From Robertmurraya siralis (lineage in GTDB: Bacteria > Bacillota > Bacilli > Bacillales > Cytobacillaceae): a stretch of DNA of 64,000 nucleotides. The notes under the pieces were generated by a model. That model worked only from the letters and a program-made list of their open reading frames with translations. It searched no databases and had not been told where the DNA came from. The stretch is taken from contig NZ_SWLZ01000003.1 of NCBI RefSeq assembly GCF_005502275.1, positions 284,141 through 348,140 on the forward strand, read 5' to 3'. Positions 38,452-48,112 of the stretch are shown one piece after another; the stretch's first letter is position 1; every line of letters begins with the position of its first letter. Made by a program: the position numbers and the translations under genes.

Positions 38452-38817
38452 TCATTCGTCCTTTAAATCTGGTCTTAAACTAATTGCTTTTTCCAAATAA
38501 ACATGATGTATTTCTCTTTGGCTCTTTTCAGTATTGATATGTATCATGATTCGAATACAGTTTTTTAAAGAATTCTCAACCGGAATCTCCCTCATGCACA
38601 TGACAGGGACATAGGTCCAGCCCGTGATTCTTCTTAAGGCTTTTGCGGGAAACGCTCCATCAATATCCTCCGTGACCGAAATAAACACGGATGCAACAGC
38701 TTCAGCCACGATATCATTTTGTAATATCATTTCCCGAATAAGCTTTTCTGTTGCTGAGACAATCTCCTGCTCGACATTTTCCTCAATGGTAGTAGCTCCC
38801 CTAACCCCTCTAATCAA
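38452..38817 (-). CDS. aroH: Chorismate mutase (AroH class)
   Basis: Monofunctional pseudo-alpha/beta-barrel chorismate mutase, 121 residues. It starts MIRGVRGATTIEENVEQEIV with Arg7 of the active site, and has EDIDGAFPAKALRRITGWTY (Arg, Lys), VPVMCMREIPVENSLKNCIR (Cys, Arg90 region) and the tail IHHVYLEKAISLRPDL. It converts chorismate to prephenate for tyrA and phenylalanine synthesis. It follows aroB by 20 bases. Confidence 0.96.
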   Translation of the reverse strand: MIRGVRGATTIEENVEQEIVSATEKLIREMILQNDIVAEAVASVFISVTEDIDGAFPAKALRRITGWTYVPVMCMREIPVENSLKNCIRIMIHINTEKSQREIHHVYLEKAISLRPDLKDE

Positions 38818-38837
38818 TATTTTTCACCTCTTTAACA

Positions 38838-39917
38838 TCAATCTTGTTGAAACTGCTTTAACTCAGTTAGCAGAAATTGATCGTCTAACGGAACGGCAAC
38901 AGGCTTTCCAATTCTTTCAAGAAGCACATATTGAATATGGCCATCGACCGCTTTTTTATCCTGCTTCATACGCTCTAGCAAAGATTGAGGATGTAACCCC
39001 TCTGGAATCGATGTGTTATAACCGAGCTGCTCCACCCAAGTTTTAAATTTTTCGTAATGAAACGAAGTGTTAAACAATTTATTGCTTAACTTCAATGCAA
39101 ACAACATTCCGATTAATACAGCCTCACCATGGGTCACTTTTCCATAGCCAGCTTCAGCCTCAATCGCATGCCCCAATGTATGGCCAAAGTTCAAAAAAGC
39201 TCGTATCCCTTTTTCCTTTTCATCCTGAGAAACAATCACACTTTTGATCTGAATTCCTTTTTTTAGCATATACTCTAGTTGTTCGAAAGTAAGAGCCGTT
39301 AAATCAGAAATATTTGTAAGTAACCATTGGTAAAAAGCCTCATCTTGGATCAAACCATGCTTTATTACCTCAGCGAACCCTGATCTTCTTTCCACGTGCG
39401 AAAGGCTGCTAAGAAAGTTTAAATCATAAAAGACAGCTTCTGGCTGATAAAAAGCACCTATCATATTCTTTCCCAAAGGATGATTAATCGCAACCTTTCC
39501 ACCAACCGCACTATCATGGGCAAGAATCGTAGTGGGCATTTGAACAAAAGGAATTCCTCTCATAAAAGTAGCGGCGACAAAACCACTGAGATCACCAACA
39601 GCGCCTCCACCAAATGCTATTACCAACGATTTACGGTCCAATTTTTTTTCTAAACAATAAGTTAAACAGCTTTGGTAAACATCGAAGGTTTTTGCATATT
39701 CACCATTTGGAATGATATAGGTATATGGGTGAAACTCAGTGAGGACACTTTCCAAAGCTGGTAAATACCTTTCCCCGACATTACCGTCTGTAAAAATGAC
39801 TACCTTCGTCAATGAAGGGAAGTGCGTTTTTAAAAAGTTTGGAAGGGCAGATATGACCCCTTCTCCGACAAAAACCGGATAACTTCTAGAATCAGTGTGA
39901 ATTTGGAGCGACTCCAT
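38838..39917 (-). CDS. aroB: 3-dehydroquinate synthase
   Basis: NAD- and metal-dependent cyclisation of DAHP to 3-dehydroquinate, second step of the shikimate pathway. The 359-residue enzyme has IPNGEYAKTFDVYQSCLTYC, the NAD motif AFGGGAVGDLSGFVAATFMRG, PTTILAHDSAVGGKVAINHP and the metal site RAFLNFGHTLGHAIEAEAGY. Its start codon overlaps the aroF stop by one base, so translation is coupled. Confidence 0.96.
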   Translation of the reverse strand: MESLQIHTDSRSYPVFVGEGVISALPNFLKTHFPSLTKVVIFTDGNVGERYLPALESVLTEFHPYTYIIPNGEYAKTFDVYQSCLTYCLEKKLDRKSLVIAFGGGAVGDLSGFVAATFMRGIPFVQMPTTILAHDSAVGGKVAINHPLGKNMIGAFYQPEAVFYDLNFLSSLSHVERRSGFAEVIKHGLIQDEAFYQWLLTNISDLTALTFEQLEYMLKKGIQIKSVIVSQDEKEKGIRAFLNFGHTLGHAIEAEAGYGKVTHGEAVLIGMLFALKLSNKLFNTSFHYEKFKTWVEQLGYNTSIPEGLHPQSLLERMKQDKKAVDGHIQYVLLERIGKPVAVPLDDQFLLTELKQFQQD

Positions 39918-41089
39918 TAGAATTCCCTCGCAAACGTACGCTGCTGTTCAATCGTGCTTATCAATGTGTCCAGTCTATCAGCGTAAAATTGCTCCACAAT
40001 CGCTGACGCTATTTCCCATGCAACAACGTGTTCGGCGACAACAGCAGCTGCCGGAACCGCACAGCTATCTGAACGTTCAATACTGGCTGAAAAAGGCTCC
40101 TTCGAATCGATGTCCACGCTTTGAAGCGGTTTATATAATGTTGGTATTGGCTTCATCACCCCTCGAACGACTATCGGCATCCCGGTAGTCATCCCGCCTT
40201 CGAATCCACCTAATCGATTTGTTTTTCGAGAATAGCCTTTCTTCTCATCCCACACAATCTCATCATGTACTGCGCTCCCAGGTTTTCTTGCGGCTTCAAA
40301 ACCAATGCCGAATTCTACACCTTTAAACGCGTTAATACTAACAATAGCTGCGGCAAGCTTAGCATCAAGCTTGCGATCAAAATGAACATAACTCCCCACT
40401 CCTGCAGGTACCCCTTCCACGATCACCTCAACGATGCCGCCGATTGAATCTCCATTTTCCTTTGCTTCGTCAATCGCCTTCATCATCGCTTTCTCAGCAT
40501 TTGCATCTAAGCATCGAACAGGGGAATTTTCAGCAATTTCCTTTAATGAGTCCATCGATTCGTACTTTCTAACTTCACTTTTAATTCCACCAATTTCAAT
40601 CACATGAGATGCTACTTCAATACCTAACAAAGATAGCAGCTTCTTTGCAACTGCCCCAGCAGCTACTCTTACGGTTGTTTCGCGTGCTGATGAACGCTCC
40701 AGAACATTGCGTAAATCGCGATGTCCATACTTGAGACCACCGTTCAAGTCAGCGTGTCCAGGTCGTGGGCGCGTAATTTTCCGTTTTACTTCTTCACCAT
40801 CCTCAAGGTCAGGTGGCTCTTGCCCCATAATTTTTGTCCAATGCTTCCAGTCATCGTTCGCAACCACCAATGCTACTGGAGAACCGAGAGTTAAGCCATG
40901 TCTCACTCCGCTCGTTATTTGAACAGTATCTTTCTCAATTTGCATTCTTCGGCCGCGGCCATATCCTTTTTGGCGACGTGCTAATTGCTCATTAATTTCT
41001 TCAGCCACTAAAGGCATTCCTGCCGGCAATCCTTCGATAATCGTTGTCAATTGGGGGCCATGTGACTCTCCCGCTGTTATGTATCTCAT
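39917..41089 (-). CDS. aroF: Chorismate synthase
   Basis: Makes chorismate from EPSP with reduced FMN. The 390-residue protein (AroF in B. subtilis, AroC elsewhere) begins [20 protein letters not shown], and shows [40 protein letters not shown] and [20 protein letters not shown], and near the end the [20 protein letters not shown] block. The start at 41089 is chosen by family likeness; an AGGAGG site overlaps the extra six codons upstream, consistent with this choice. First gene of the aromatic supraoperon. Confidence 0.96.
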   Translation of the reverse strand: MRYITAGESHGPQLTTIIEGLPAGMPLVAEEINEQLARRQKGYGRGRRMQIEKDTVQITSGVRHGLTLGSPVALVVANDDWKHWTKIMGQEPPDLEDGEEVKRKITRPRPGHADLNGGLKYGHRDLRNVLERSSARETTVRVAAGAVAKKLLSLLGIEVASHVIEIGGIKSEVRKYESMDSLKEIAENSPVRCLDANAEKAMMKAIDEAKENGDSIGGIVEVIVEGVPAGVGSYVHFDRKLDAKLAAAIVSINAFKGVEFGIGFEAARKPGSAVHDEIVWDEKKGYSRKTNRLGGFEGGMTTGMPIVVRGVMKPIPTLYKPLQSVDIDSKEPFSASIERSDSCAVPAAAVVAEHVVAWEIASAIVEQFYADRLDTLISTIEQQRTFAREF

Positions 41090-41403
41090 AACTCTTTCCT
41101 CCTTCAACTCATTAAAGGATTATGTACCAATATAACATACGTACGTAAAGAAGAATAGTAAAAAATTTAAAATATTGCCTATATTTTGTCCTTAATATAC
41201 GCTAGTTAGCACTTTCACACTGTTCTGGCATCATTCATAATCCTTTCTACGATTAATCATTAAACTTTATTATAAAAGCTGTTTAGCCTGTCTCGATAAA
41301 ACGAGAGAGAAAAAAGATTCCTTCTAGCGCTTCATCGACTTAGGAGCGATCTTTTTAGTACTACTTTAAAAAGATAAAAACTAACGTTTCCTATGAAATA
41401 GTC
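41090..41403. other. Intergenic region cheR-aroF
   Basis: About 310 bases without a gene. It contains the promoter region of the aromatic supraoperon. A weak stem around 41308-41360 (AGAT...GATCTTTTT) was noted, but no convincing TRAP-type series of GAG/TAG triplets or riboswitch. Confidence 0.45.
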
Positions 41404-41426
41404 AAAAAAAAGAGCATTTCCGCTCT

Positions 41427-41428
<2 letters not shown>
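41404..41428 (-). terminator. Terminator at the cheR stop
   Basis: On the minus strand AAAGAGC pairs with GCTCTTT around GGAAAT, followed by TTTTTG. The left arm begins at the cheR stop codon. Confidence 0.88.
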
Positions 41429-42230
<802 letters not shown>

Positions 42231-42294
42231 TTAAGTATAGCTTAAAAGCGAATAAAAAAATACAATTCTAAAATCAAGCATTTCTAAAAAGATT

Positions 42295-42325
42295 AAAAAA
42301 GCACTTGCAGATTATACAAGCGCTT
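42295..42325 (-). terminator. Terminator after ndk
   Basis: On the minus strand AAGCGCTTG pairs with CAAGTGCTT (one G-U pair), followed by TTTTAATC. It is about 30 bases after the ndk stop. Confidence 0.85.
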
Positions 42326-42355
42326 ACTTTTTCCAGAATCATAATTAATTTCTAA

Positions 42356-42802
42356 TTAATAAATCCATTCACTAATTAGTTTTGAGTAAGAAACAAGCTC
42401 TTCTTCCTTGAAAAATAATGAAATTTCTCTTTCAGCGCTTGCAGGAGAGTCCGAACCGTGAATAATATTCTTCCCAACTGTCGCTGCATAATCTCCACGA
42501 ACTGTTCCAGGTGCAGCATCCTTTGGGTTTGTCGCCCCCATCATACTGCGTGCAGTCGCAATAACATTTTCACCTTCCCATACCATCGCAAATACAGGTC
42601 CAGAAGTAATGAAATCAACTAACTCACCAAAGAAAGGACGCTCCTTATGCTCGCCATAATGCTGCTCAGCCAATTCTTGAGGTATACTCATTAACTTTGC
42701 ACCAACTAGTTGAAAACCTTTTTTTTCAAAACGAGAAACGATGTCACCAATTAGACTGCGTTGCACACCATCAGGTTTAACCATTAAAAAAGTCTTTTCC
42801 AT
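42356..42802 (-). CDS. ndk: Nucleoside diphosphate kinase
   Basis: Transfers the gamma phosphate between nucleoside tri- and diphosphates. The 148-residue enzyme starts [20 protein letters not shown], has the catalytic histidine in [20 protein letters not shown] and [20 protein letters not shown] for nucleotide binding. I take the ATG at 42802 by family start; an ATG three codons upstream is also in frame. Confidence 0.96.
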   Translation of the reverse strand: MEKTFLMVKPDGVQRSLIGDIVSRFEKKGFQLVGAKLMSIPQELAEQHYGEHKERPFFGELVDFITSGPVFAMVWEGENVIATARSMMGATNPKDAAPGTVRGDYAATVGKNIIHGSDSPASAEREISLFFKEEELVSYSKLISEWIY

Positions 42803-42954
42803 ATGTTCCACTCCTACTGTTTGTCTATATGTATGGACTTAATATTTATGACAGCCCACGAAAATATTACCATTATTTTCACATAATGGCAACAGAGGAT
42901 TCAATCTGTTTTTAATTAGTAAACATAAGAGTGAAGCGCTTGTCGTTAATGTTT

Positions 42955-43917
42955 TTACGATTTTCTTTTGCCAATATAAAGCGCAATGTCCCTCAGTGTC
43001 TTTTTCGCCTTATTATTCGGGAGTTCATCAAGCACCTCAAGCGCCTTATCTAAGTATCGATCGCTAAATTCAAGGGATTTTTCAATCGCATTTGAATTCT
43101 TTATAAGCTCAATAATGTGAGTCATTTCATCTGATCCAATGTTTTCATGCACTTTAACTATTTCACTGCGCAGCTTCTCATCTTTCATTGCAAATAACAC
43201 AGGAAGAGTGATGTTACCTTGAAGTAAATCTCCTCCAGCAGGCTTTCCAAGTTCTTTTTCAGTGCCTGTAAAATCGAGAACATCATCGGTAATTTGAAAG
43301 CTCATTCCTACAAAATAACCAAAACGAGCTAGTTTGCGATGTACTTCCTCTTCTACCCCAGCAGCAATTGCTCCCAGTTGACAGCTCGCTGCAATCAATA
43401 AAGCAGTCTTTCTTTTTATTCGCAACAAATAATCGCGCAAATTTTGCTCGAAACGATATTTATCTTTAATTTGTTCAATTTCGCCGATCGTCAGTTCCAC
43501 AATCGTATTGGATAAAATTTGATGTGCAACTGGGTTTTCTACATTTGTCATTAACTCTAATGATTTAGCAAAAATATAATCTCCAGAATACATGGCAAAA
43601 CGATTATCCCATTTACTTTTGATCGTCGGTCTTCCACGACGCAGATCAGCATCATCAATGACATCATCGTGAACTAAAGAGGCCATATGGATAAGTTCCA
43701 AAGCAACAGCAACATCTTTAACCACTTGGATATCGTAGCGTCCAAATTTTGCTGCCAATAATACAAAAACAGGGCGAATCCTTTTGCCTCCTGCCTGCAG
43801 TAGATGCAAGGATGCTTCCTGCAAAAGTGAAGATTCCCCCTTCACCGTTTCTTCTAATGAATTTTCTATAATATTTATATCAGAGCTTAAAAATGAATAC
43901 ACCATCTTTAGTTTCAT
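42955..43917 (-). CDS. hepT: Heptaprenyl diphosphate synthase component II
   Basis: Catalytic subunit of the two-component prenyltransferase that makes the C35 side chain of menaquinone-7. The 320-residue protein has both aspartate-rich motifs: LVHDDVIDDADLRRGRPTIK (first, FARM) and ITDDVLDFTGTEKELGKPAG (second), plus AGGKRIRPVFVLLAAKFG. The smaller partner HepS and the methyltransferase MenG are encoded directly upstream in the same operon, so these genes supply the menaquinone used by the qcr complex in this window. Confidence 0.94.
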   Translation of the reverse strand: MKLKMVYSFLSSDINIIENSLEETVKGESSLLQEASLHLLQAGGKRIRPVFVLLAAKFGRYDIQVVKDVAVALELIHMASLVHDDVIDDADLRRGRPTIKSKWDNRFAMYSGDYIFAKSLELMTNVENPVAHQILSNTIVELTIGEIEQIKDKYRFEQNLRDYLLRIKRKTALLIAASCQLGAIAAGVEEEVHRKLARFGYFVGMSFQITDDVLDFTGTEKELGKPAGGDLLQGNITLPVLFAMKDEKLRSEIVKVHENIGSDEMTHIIELIKNSNAIEKSLEFSDRYLDKALEVLDELPNNKAKKTLRDIALYIGKRKS

Positions 43918-43970
43918 TATGACGTCACCAATCCTAAAAACTTTAACACGTAATAAGAGTCAACCTGCCC

Positions 43971-44675
43971 TTATTCTTTGTGGCCAATATGTACAGCAGC
44001 CGCACCGCCACTGTAAGGCTTGTAGCTTACCTTCTTAAACCCTGCTTGCTCAAACATTTTTGCCAGTTCTTTCATTCCAGGAAAATCCTTTGCTGACTCA
44101 TGAAGCCATGCATATTCATTATAGCTCTTTGCAAAAAGCTTTCCGAAAAACGGCATAATAAACCGAAAATAAAAATAGAATAGCTGTCGATATCCAAACA
44201 TAGTCGGCTGAGATGTTTCTAGACAAACTCCGATCCCGCCAGGCTTAAGAACACGATTCATTTCCTTTAGCACTTGCAAGTAATCCGGTACATTCCGTAG
44301 ACCAAAACCGATCGTAACATAATCAAAGGTATGATCAGGAAACGGCAACTCCATTGCATTTCCATGAACTAATTGAACATTGTCCAAATGCAAATCGTTA
44401 ACTTTTTCTTCACCAACTTTAAGCATGTTTTTGCTAAAGTCAAGCCCAATAACTTCTCCGTTCGAACCAACTTCTTCTGCTAAGGCAATCGTCCAATCTG
44501 CTGTACCGCAGCAAACATCTAACGCTTTAGAACCGGTCTTGACGTTCATTCTCTTCATCGTGTCTTCACGCCATTTTTTATGCATCTGAAAACTGATCAC
44601 TGAATTCATCTTATCATAGTTGTCAGAGATTTTTTCAAAAACACCATGTACACGTTGTTCTTTTGACTGGTCCAT
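43971..44675 (-). CDS. menG: Demethylmenaquinone methyltransferase
   Basis: Last step of menaquinone synthesis, C-methylation of demethylmenaquinone with SAM. The 234-residue UbiE-type enzyme begins [20 protein letters not shown], and has the SAM motif [38 protein letters not shown] and the conserved [16 protein letters not shown]. The start at 44675 is chosen by family length; seven codons upstream would overlap hepS. It sits between hepS and hepT. Confidence 0.95.
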   Translation of the reverse strand: MDQSKEQRVHGVFEKISDNYDKMNSVISFQMHKKWREDTMKRMNVKTGSKALDVCCGTADWTIALAEEVGSNGEVIGLDFSKNMLKVGEEKVNDLHLDNVQLVHGNAMELPFPDHTFDYVTIGFGLRNVPDYLQVLKEMNRVLKPGGIGVCLETSQPTMFGYRQLFYFYFRFIMPFFGKLFAKSYNEYAWLHESAKDFPGMKELAKMFEQAGFKKVSYKPYSGGAAAVHIGHKE

Positions 44676-44679
44676 TTCC

Positions 44680-45501
44680 TTACCCTTCTTCCACAAGCGA
44701 TTTCACACCTATTTGATGTTGATTTAAAACCACTTCAATTTTGCTTTCAACCGCTTCATTTACTAGTGGCAGTTTATTTTTTGCTTTTATTAGCAGTTCT
44801 TTTGAAAAGCTTATATATTTATCGCAAATAAATACTAAATGATTTCTTTGTTCATGTGATAATTCTTTCAAAGTATGTTCATGCTTTGGGAAAACTAATT
44901 TCTTTAATCCCTCAAAAACTACAGACGTATGGGACTTAACAAACTGCTCCCTTTCTTTATTTAAGCGCTTAATTAATAAGAAATTGGTGATGACGTCATC
45001 CCAACCCTTTGCATGTAAATGTTTAATAAGTTTTTTATGTAAAGATGCTTCGATATTCTTAAGACATTCAATAAGTTTTTCAATTCCATCTAGCTCTTGC
45101 TGATAAACGATAATTTTCTGATCATTGATGGTTTCAATTCCTTCTGCAAGCAATCTGATTACTTCAATGTTATCTTGATCGGCCAGAATTTTATAATAAA
45201 GACCGCTATAGTAGACTCCGGCAAGTACCGTTAGCTGCCTATGTTTTAAATTGGAATCTCCTGAAAGATCGTTCGTAACCTTATCATGGGTATCAAGAGC
45301 AATTTGCAATAGCATTGTCGGCACTACATAGCTCTCCATATCTTCAATGGAAACGTTCAGATCATCTAGAAAAGAGACAAGAAAGAAAAGCTTATCTTCA
45401 TCAATTATTGGCGCTTCGATATTTTTAGTTAAGAAGGGATGATGGATCTTTCCTTCTATTTTTTCCCGAACGTATTCTAGTTTTTGTTGAAGGTTTAGCA
45501 T
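44680..45501 (-). CDS. hepS: Heptaprenyl diphosphate synthase component I
   Basis: Small non-catalytic subunit that pairs with HepT and sets chain length. The 273-residue, helical protein has the family pattern [40 protein letters not shown] and [21 protein letters not shown] start it at 45501 ([20 protein letters not shown]); the 25 upstream codons of open frame have no good ribosome binding site and AAGGGTGATT precedes this ATG. First gene of hepS-menG-hepT. Confidence 0.9.
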   Translation of the reverse strand: MLNLQQKLEYVREKIEGKIHHPFLTKNIEAPIIDEDKLFFLVSFLDDLNVSIEDMESYVVPTMLLQIALDTHDKVTNDLSGDSNLKHRQLTVLAGVYYSGLYYKILADQDNIEVIRLLAEGIETINDQKIIVYQQELDGIEKLIECLKNIEASLHKKLIKHLHAKGWDDVITNFLLIKRLNKEREQFVKSHTSVVFEGLKKLVFPKHEHTLKELSHEQRNHLVFICDKYISFSKELLIKAKNKLPLVNEAVESKIEVVLNQHQIGVKSLVEEG

Positions 45502-45677
45502 GAAATCACCCTTGTATCCCCTAGATTCTACTTTTACTTTTTGTCCCGACCTTTTGAAAAATAAACGCATTGACAATTATATCATAAAAGGTCCTACTAT
45601 GGTCCTCTTAATAAAAAATATAGATAATTCTGTATATTGTTATATATTAACAATATTACTATATTAAATAGAGAAGT

Positions 45678-45911
45678 TTAATCTTCGCTTCCGCCACTTT
45701 TTATTTCCCCGTATGAGGTCAATATTTTAGCATTTCCTCTTATTTTGATGGCTGAAGTATGTTCAGTAAATTGAGCAATCATGACTTCACCCTTATCTAG
45801 TTTCTCAGAGTGATGAAAACGCGTATCTGTGCCGCGAGTTAATCCAATTACGTTAACTCCATCATCAATTGCTTTAATCACTAAATATTCACCGTTTGGT
45901 TTGTTTTCCAT
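45678..45911 (-). CDS. mtrB: Trp RNA-binding attenuation protein (TRAP)
   Basis: Forms an 11-mer ring that, with tryptophan, binds GAG/UAG repeats in trp leaders and terminates transcription. The 77-residue product begins [20 protein letters not shown] and has tryptophan-pocket residues ([20 protein letters not shown]) and RNA-contacting Lys and Arg in [11 protein letters not shown], matching the KKR set of B. subtilis TRAP. GGGGAGGTG sits 8-9 bases before the ATG at 45911. A strong terminator separates it from folE, and the trp genes it would control are not in this window. Confidence 0.95.
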   Translation of the reverse strand: MENKPNGEYLVIKAIDDGVNVIGLTRGTDTRFHHSEKLDKGEVMIAQFTEHTSAIKIRGNAKILTSYGEIKSGGSED

Positions 45912-45965
45912 CCGCTCCCACCTCCCCATTAATGATTATTATGATTCAAAATTTGTCGTACACTC

Positions 45966-45974
45966 ATCATACCA
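45966..45974 (-). promoter_or_regulatory. Extended -10 promoter candidate for mtrB
   Basis: On the minus strand TGGTATGAT is an extended -10 (TGn-TATGAT), about 55 bases before the mtrB start. A matching -35 is weak (AGGAAA at 17 bases), so this remains a candidate; it fits the terminator just upstream. Confidence 0.35.
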
Positions 45975-46020
45975 ATTATTACATTGACTTTCCTATAGGT
46001 TTTGCGAAAACAACTTAACC

Positions 46021-46067
46021 TATTTTAAAAAGTATCGACCAAATTTCACATTTTAGTCGATACTTTT
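46021..46067 (-). terminator. Terminator between folE and mtrB
   Basis: On the minus strand AAAAGTATCGAC pairs perfectly with GTCGATACTTTT (46067-46056 with 46039-46028), then TTAAAATA. It begins a few bases after the folE stop. Confidence 0.85.
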
Positions 46068-46071
46068 CGTA

Positions 46072-46638
46072 CTATTGTTTAATTAACGATAAAATTTCCG
46101 CTCTTGCTTGACTGTCTTCTGCCAATGTACCCCTAACGGCTGTGGTTACAGTTTTAGCACCAGGTTTTTTGACACCGCGCATTGTCATGCACATGTGTTC
46201 CGCTTCAACGACAATCATGACACCGTGTGGTTCAAGCTTTTCCATCATTGCATCAGCAACGGTTGATGTGATCCTTTCTTGAAGCTGCGGTCTTTTCGCT
46301 ACCGCTTCGACTGCTCTTGCCAGTTTGCTCAGCCCAGTCACTCGGCCATTCCGAGGAATATAGGCAACATGAGCCTTACCATAGAAAGGAACGAGATGGT
46401 GTTCACACATAGAGTAAAACGGAATATCTTTAACCAATACCAACTCTTCGTGATCTTCACTAAATATCGTTTCAAAATATTCACGTGGATCTTGATGAAT
46501 TCCTTGGAATACTTCCTCATACATCTTTGCTACCCGTTTCGGAGTATCCAGTACTCCTTCTCGATTAGGGTCATCCCCCACCGCTTCTAATATTAAACGT
46601 ACCGCCTCTTCAATTTGGGCACGATTGACCTTTGACAT
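46072..46638 (-). CDS. folE: GTP cyclohydrolase I
   Basis: Converts GTP to dihydroneopterin triphosphate, first step of folate synthesis (mtrA in B. subtilis). The 188-residue enzyme has the zinc site [20 protein letters not shown] and the second Cys in [20 protein letters not shown], with [20 protein letters not shown] between. It is followed by a terminator and then mtrB. Confidence 0.96.
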   Translation of the reverse strand: MSKVNRAQIEEAVRLILEAVGDDPNREGVLDTPKRVAKMYEEVFQGIHQDPREYFETIFSEDHEELVLVKDIPFYSMCEHHLVPFYGKAHVAYIPRNGRVTGLSKLARAVEAVAKRPQLQERITSTVADAMMEKLEPHGVMIVVEAEHMCMTMRGVKKPGAKTVTTAVRGTLAEDSQARAEILSLIKQ

Positions 46639-46770
46639 GATTAATATCCTCCTCAGCCTAATCCTTCATCAACTAACCTAAATATAACATTAACATCTTA
46701 GCACATCTTACGAAAGACAGGCAAAAAGAAGGAATTTATCTTCCGATAATTTCTAACACAACAAAAATAA

Positions 46771-46853
46771 GGCGGAATTATATGCGCTAATGATTTTTTG
46801 CTCATTTTACCTTGAAACGATGAAACCTCAGTTTCGCATGAAATGAGCAAATA
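46771..46853 (+). repeat. MITE-like palindromic element, copy D (internally deleted)
   Basis: Left edge GGCGGAATTATATGCGC aligns with copy A (GGCTTTGTTAGATGACGG). The outer arms TTTTTTGCTCATTTT (46794-46808) and AAATGAGCAAAT (46841-46852) are kept, as is the hairpin ATGAAACC/AGTTTCGCAT, but the CCTTTCA/TGAAAGG hairpin is missing. The right terminus is absent; the hbs terminator follows. Confidence 0.65.
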
Positions 46854-46857
46854 AAAA

Positions 46858-46889
46858 TAAAAAGGCCACGTATAAACGTGAACCTTTTT
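46858..46889 (-). terminator. Terminator after hbs
   Basis: On the minus strand AAAAAGGTTCACG pairs with CGTGGCCTTTTT (small internal mismatch), followed by ATTTTTATTTG. It lies between hbs and copy D. Confidence 0.75.
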
Positions 46890-46957
46890 CAAGAAGATAA
46901 GAATATCCACTCGTAAACGAGCAAGATATATTATCAGAAGTATAAAGTACTATGTAA

Positions 46958-47230
46958 TTACTTTACTGCATCTTTAAGCGCTTTACCTGGTTTGAAAGCA
47001 GGTACTTTGCTTGCAGAAATTTCAATTTCTTCACCAGTTTGAGGGTTACGTCCTTTACGAGCTGCGCGCTCACGTACCTCAAAGTTTCCGAAACCGATTA
47101 ATTGTACTTTATCACCATCTTTTAAAGCATTTAAGATTGAATCAAATACAGCGTCAACTGCTTTAGTTGCGTCCTTTTTAGAAAGTTCGCTAGCCTCAGC
47201 AACCGCATTAACTAGTTCTGTCTTGTTCAT
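46958..47230 (-). CDS. hbs: HU family DNA-binding protein
   Basis: Major nucleoid protein, 90 residues, starting [20 protein letters not shown] and with the DNA-binding arm [20 protein letters not shown] ending [12 protein letters not shown]. It binds and bends DNA non-specifically and is essential in B. subtilis. AGGAGGTG stands seven bases before the ATG at 47230; an upstream in-frame ATG at 47263 has no such site. An 850-base gene-free region precedes it. Confidence 0.97.
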   Translation of the reverse strand: MNKTELVNAVAEASELSKKDATKAVDAVFDSILNALKDGDKVQLIGFGNFEVRERAARKGRNPQTGEEIEISASKVPAFKPGKALKDAVK

Positions 47231-48081
47231 GCCTTTCACCTCCTCCCAAAGAATTCGACTCATTCAGTTGAAAATTGCATTCTTATCATCATTTTTAAAC
47301 AAAATTACTGATTTCTATACGTAGCGACTCATATTTATCCCTATTTTTAGCCATTTTTCATGGTTAATAGGTTAAAACATTGGATTTTCGTACAAAAAAA
47401 GGTCTATCACTTCTTAAATGTGATAACATCAACGTTTCAATTGAATGAACCTCTTTTCATATATTAAATGATAAAAATCAAGATTTCAACGCTTTTCTCT
47501 TAAAAAACCTTAATTTATAAGGCTTCATGTCGCTTTCAACAGTAATTCTGTTAAAAGATTATCACAATCATTTAAGGTTATCAAGAAAATTTAGCGAATT
47601 AATGGTAATCTTTTCTTTTTTGAACCGTTTTTGCAGGATATTGTCGAGATCAGAACAATATTTCTCAAAATTCAAATTAGAGTGATATTTACACTCGCAA
47701 TTGCTTTTCAACTAAATTGAACATTCTTATGCTTATTGTTTTATATGATGAAGCAATATTTTTAACAAAGCACAAAAATTCTCGTTGTCCGGTACAAGAG
47801 TTCCCTCCAAGCCTATTAAAAAAAGTTGAGAGTCTATGGAGCGAAAGCGCGAGCAATACTACGGATTTTTTCGTTGAAATTCTTTTTTTATCTCGCTTTT
47901 TCGCAATCTATTTTGACAAGTAATCCTGTCCTTTACGAACAGCATTCTTACTGGAATCGTGAAAGGGAAGAATACGCTGCCCCTCTAAAAAATAGAGTGA
48001 AGCAATAGAGCCTGCATCCTTCGTTAAAACTTGCACCTACCATATGCCCTCTATTCTTTATTTATCGCAAACAACAACAAT
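47231..48081. other. Long intergenic region spoIVA-hbs
   Basis: About 850 bases without a supported gene, unusually long for this window. It is very A/T-rich and must hold the hbs promoters. Small dyads occur (TATCAC/GTGATA near 47407-47427), and a moderately GC-rich segment at 47826-48060 includes AGCATTCTTA with GAAGAATACGCTG that could fold. Short frames here (for example on the plus strand at 47717-47923) have no ribosome binding site and look spurious. Confidence 0.5.
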
Positions 48082-48106
48082 AAAAAAGACCCCATTCTGG
48101 AGTCTT
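48082..48106 (-). terminator. Terminator after spoIVA
   Basis: On the minus strand AAGACTCCA pairs with TGGGGTCTT (one G-T pair) around GAA, followed by TTTTATTG. Confidence 0.9.
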
Positions 48107-48112
48107 GAGCAG

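Noticed and set aside
47717..47923. Plus-strand 68-codon frame in the spoIVA-hbs gap
   Set aside because: No ribosome binding site and random-looking composition.
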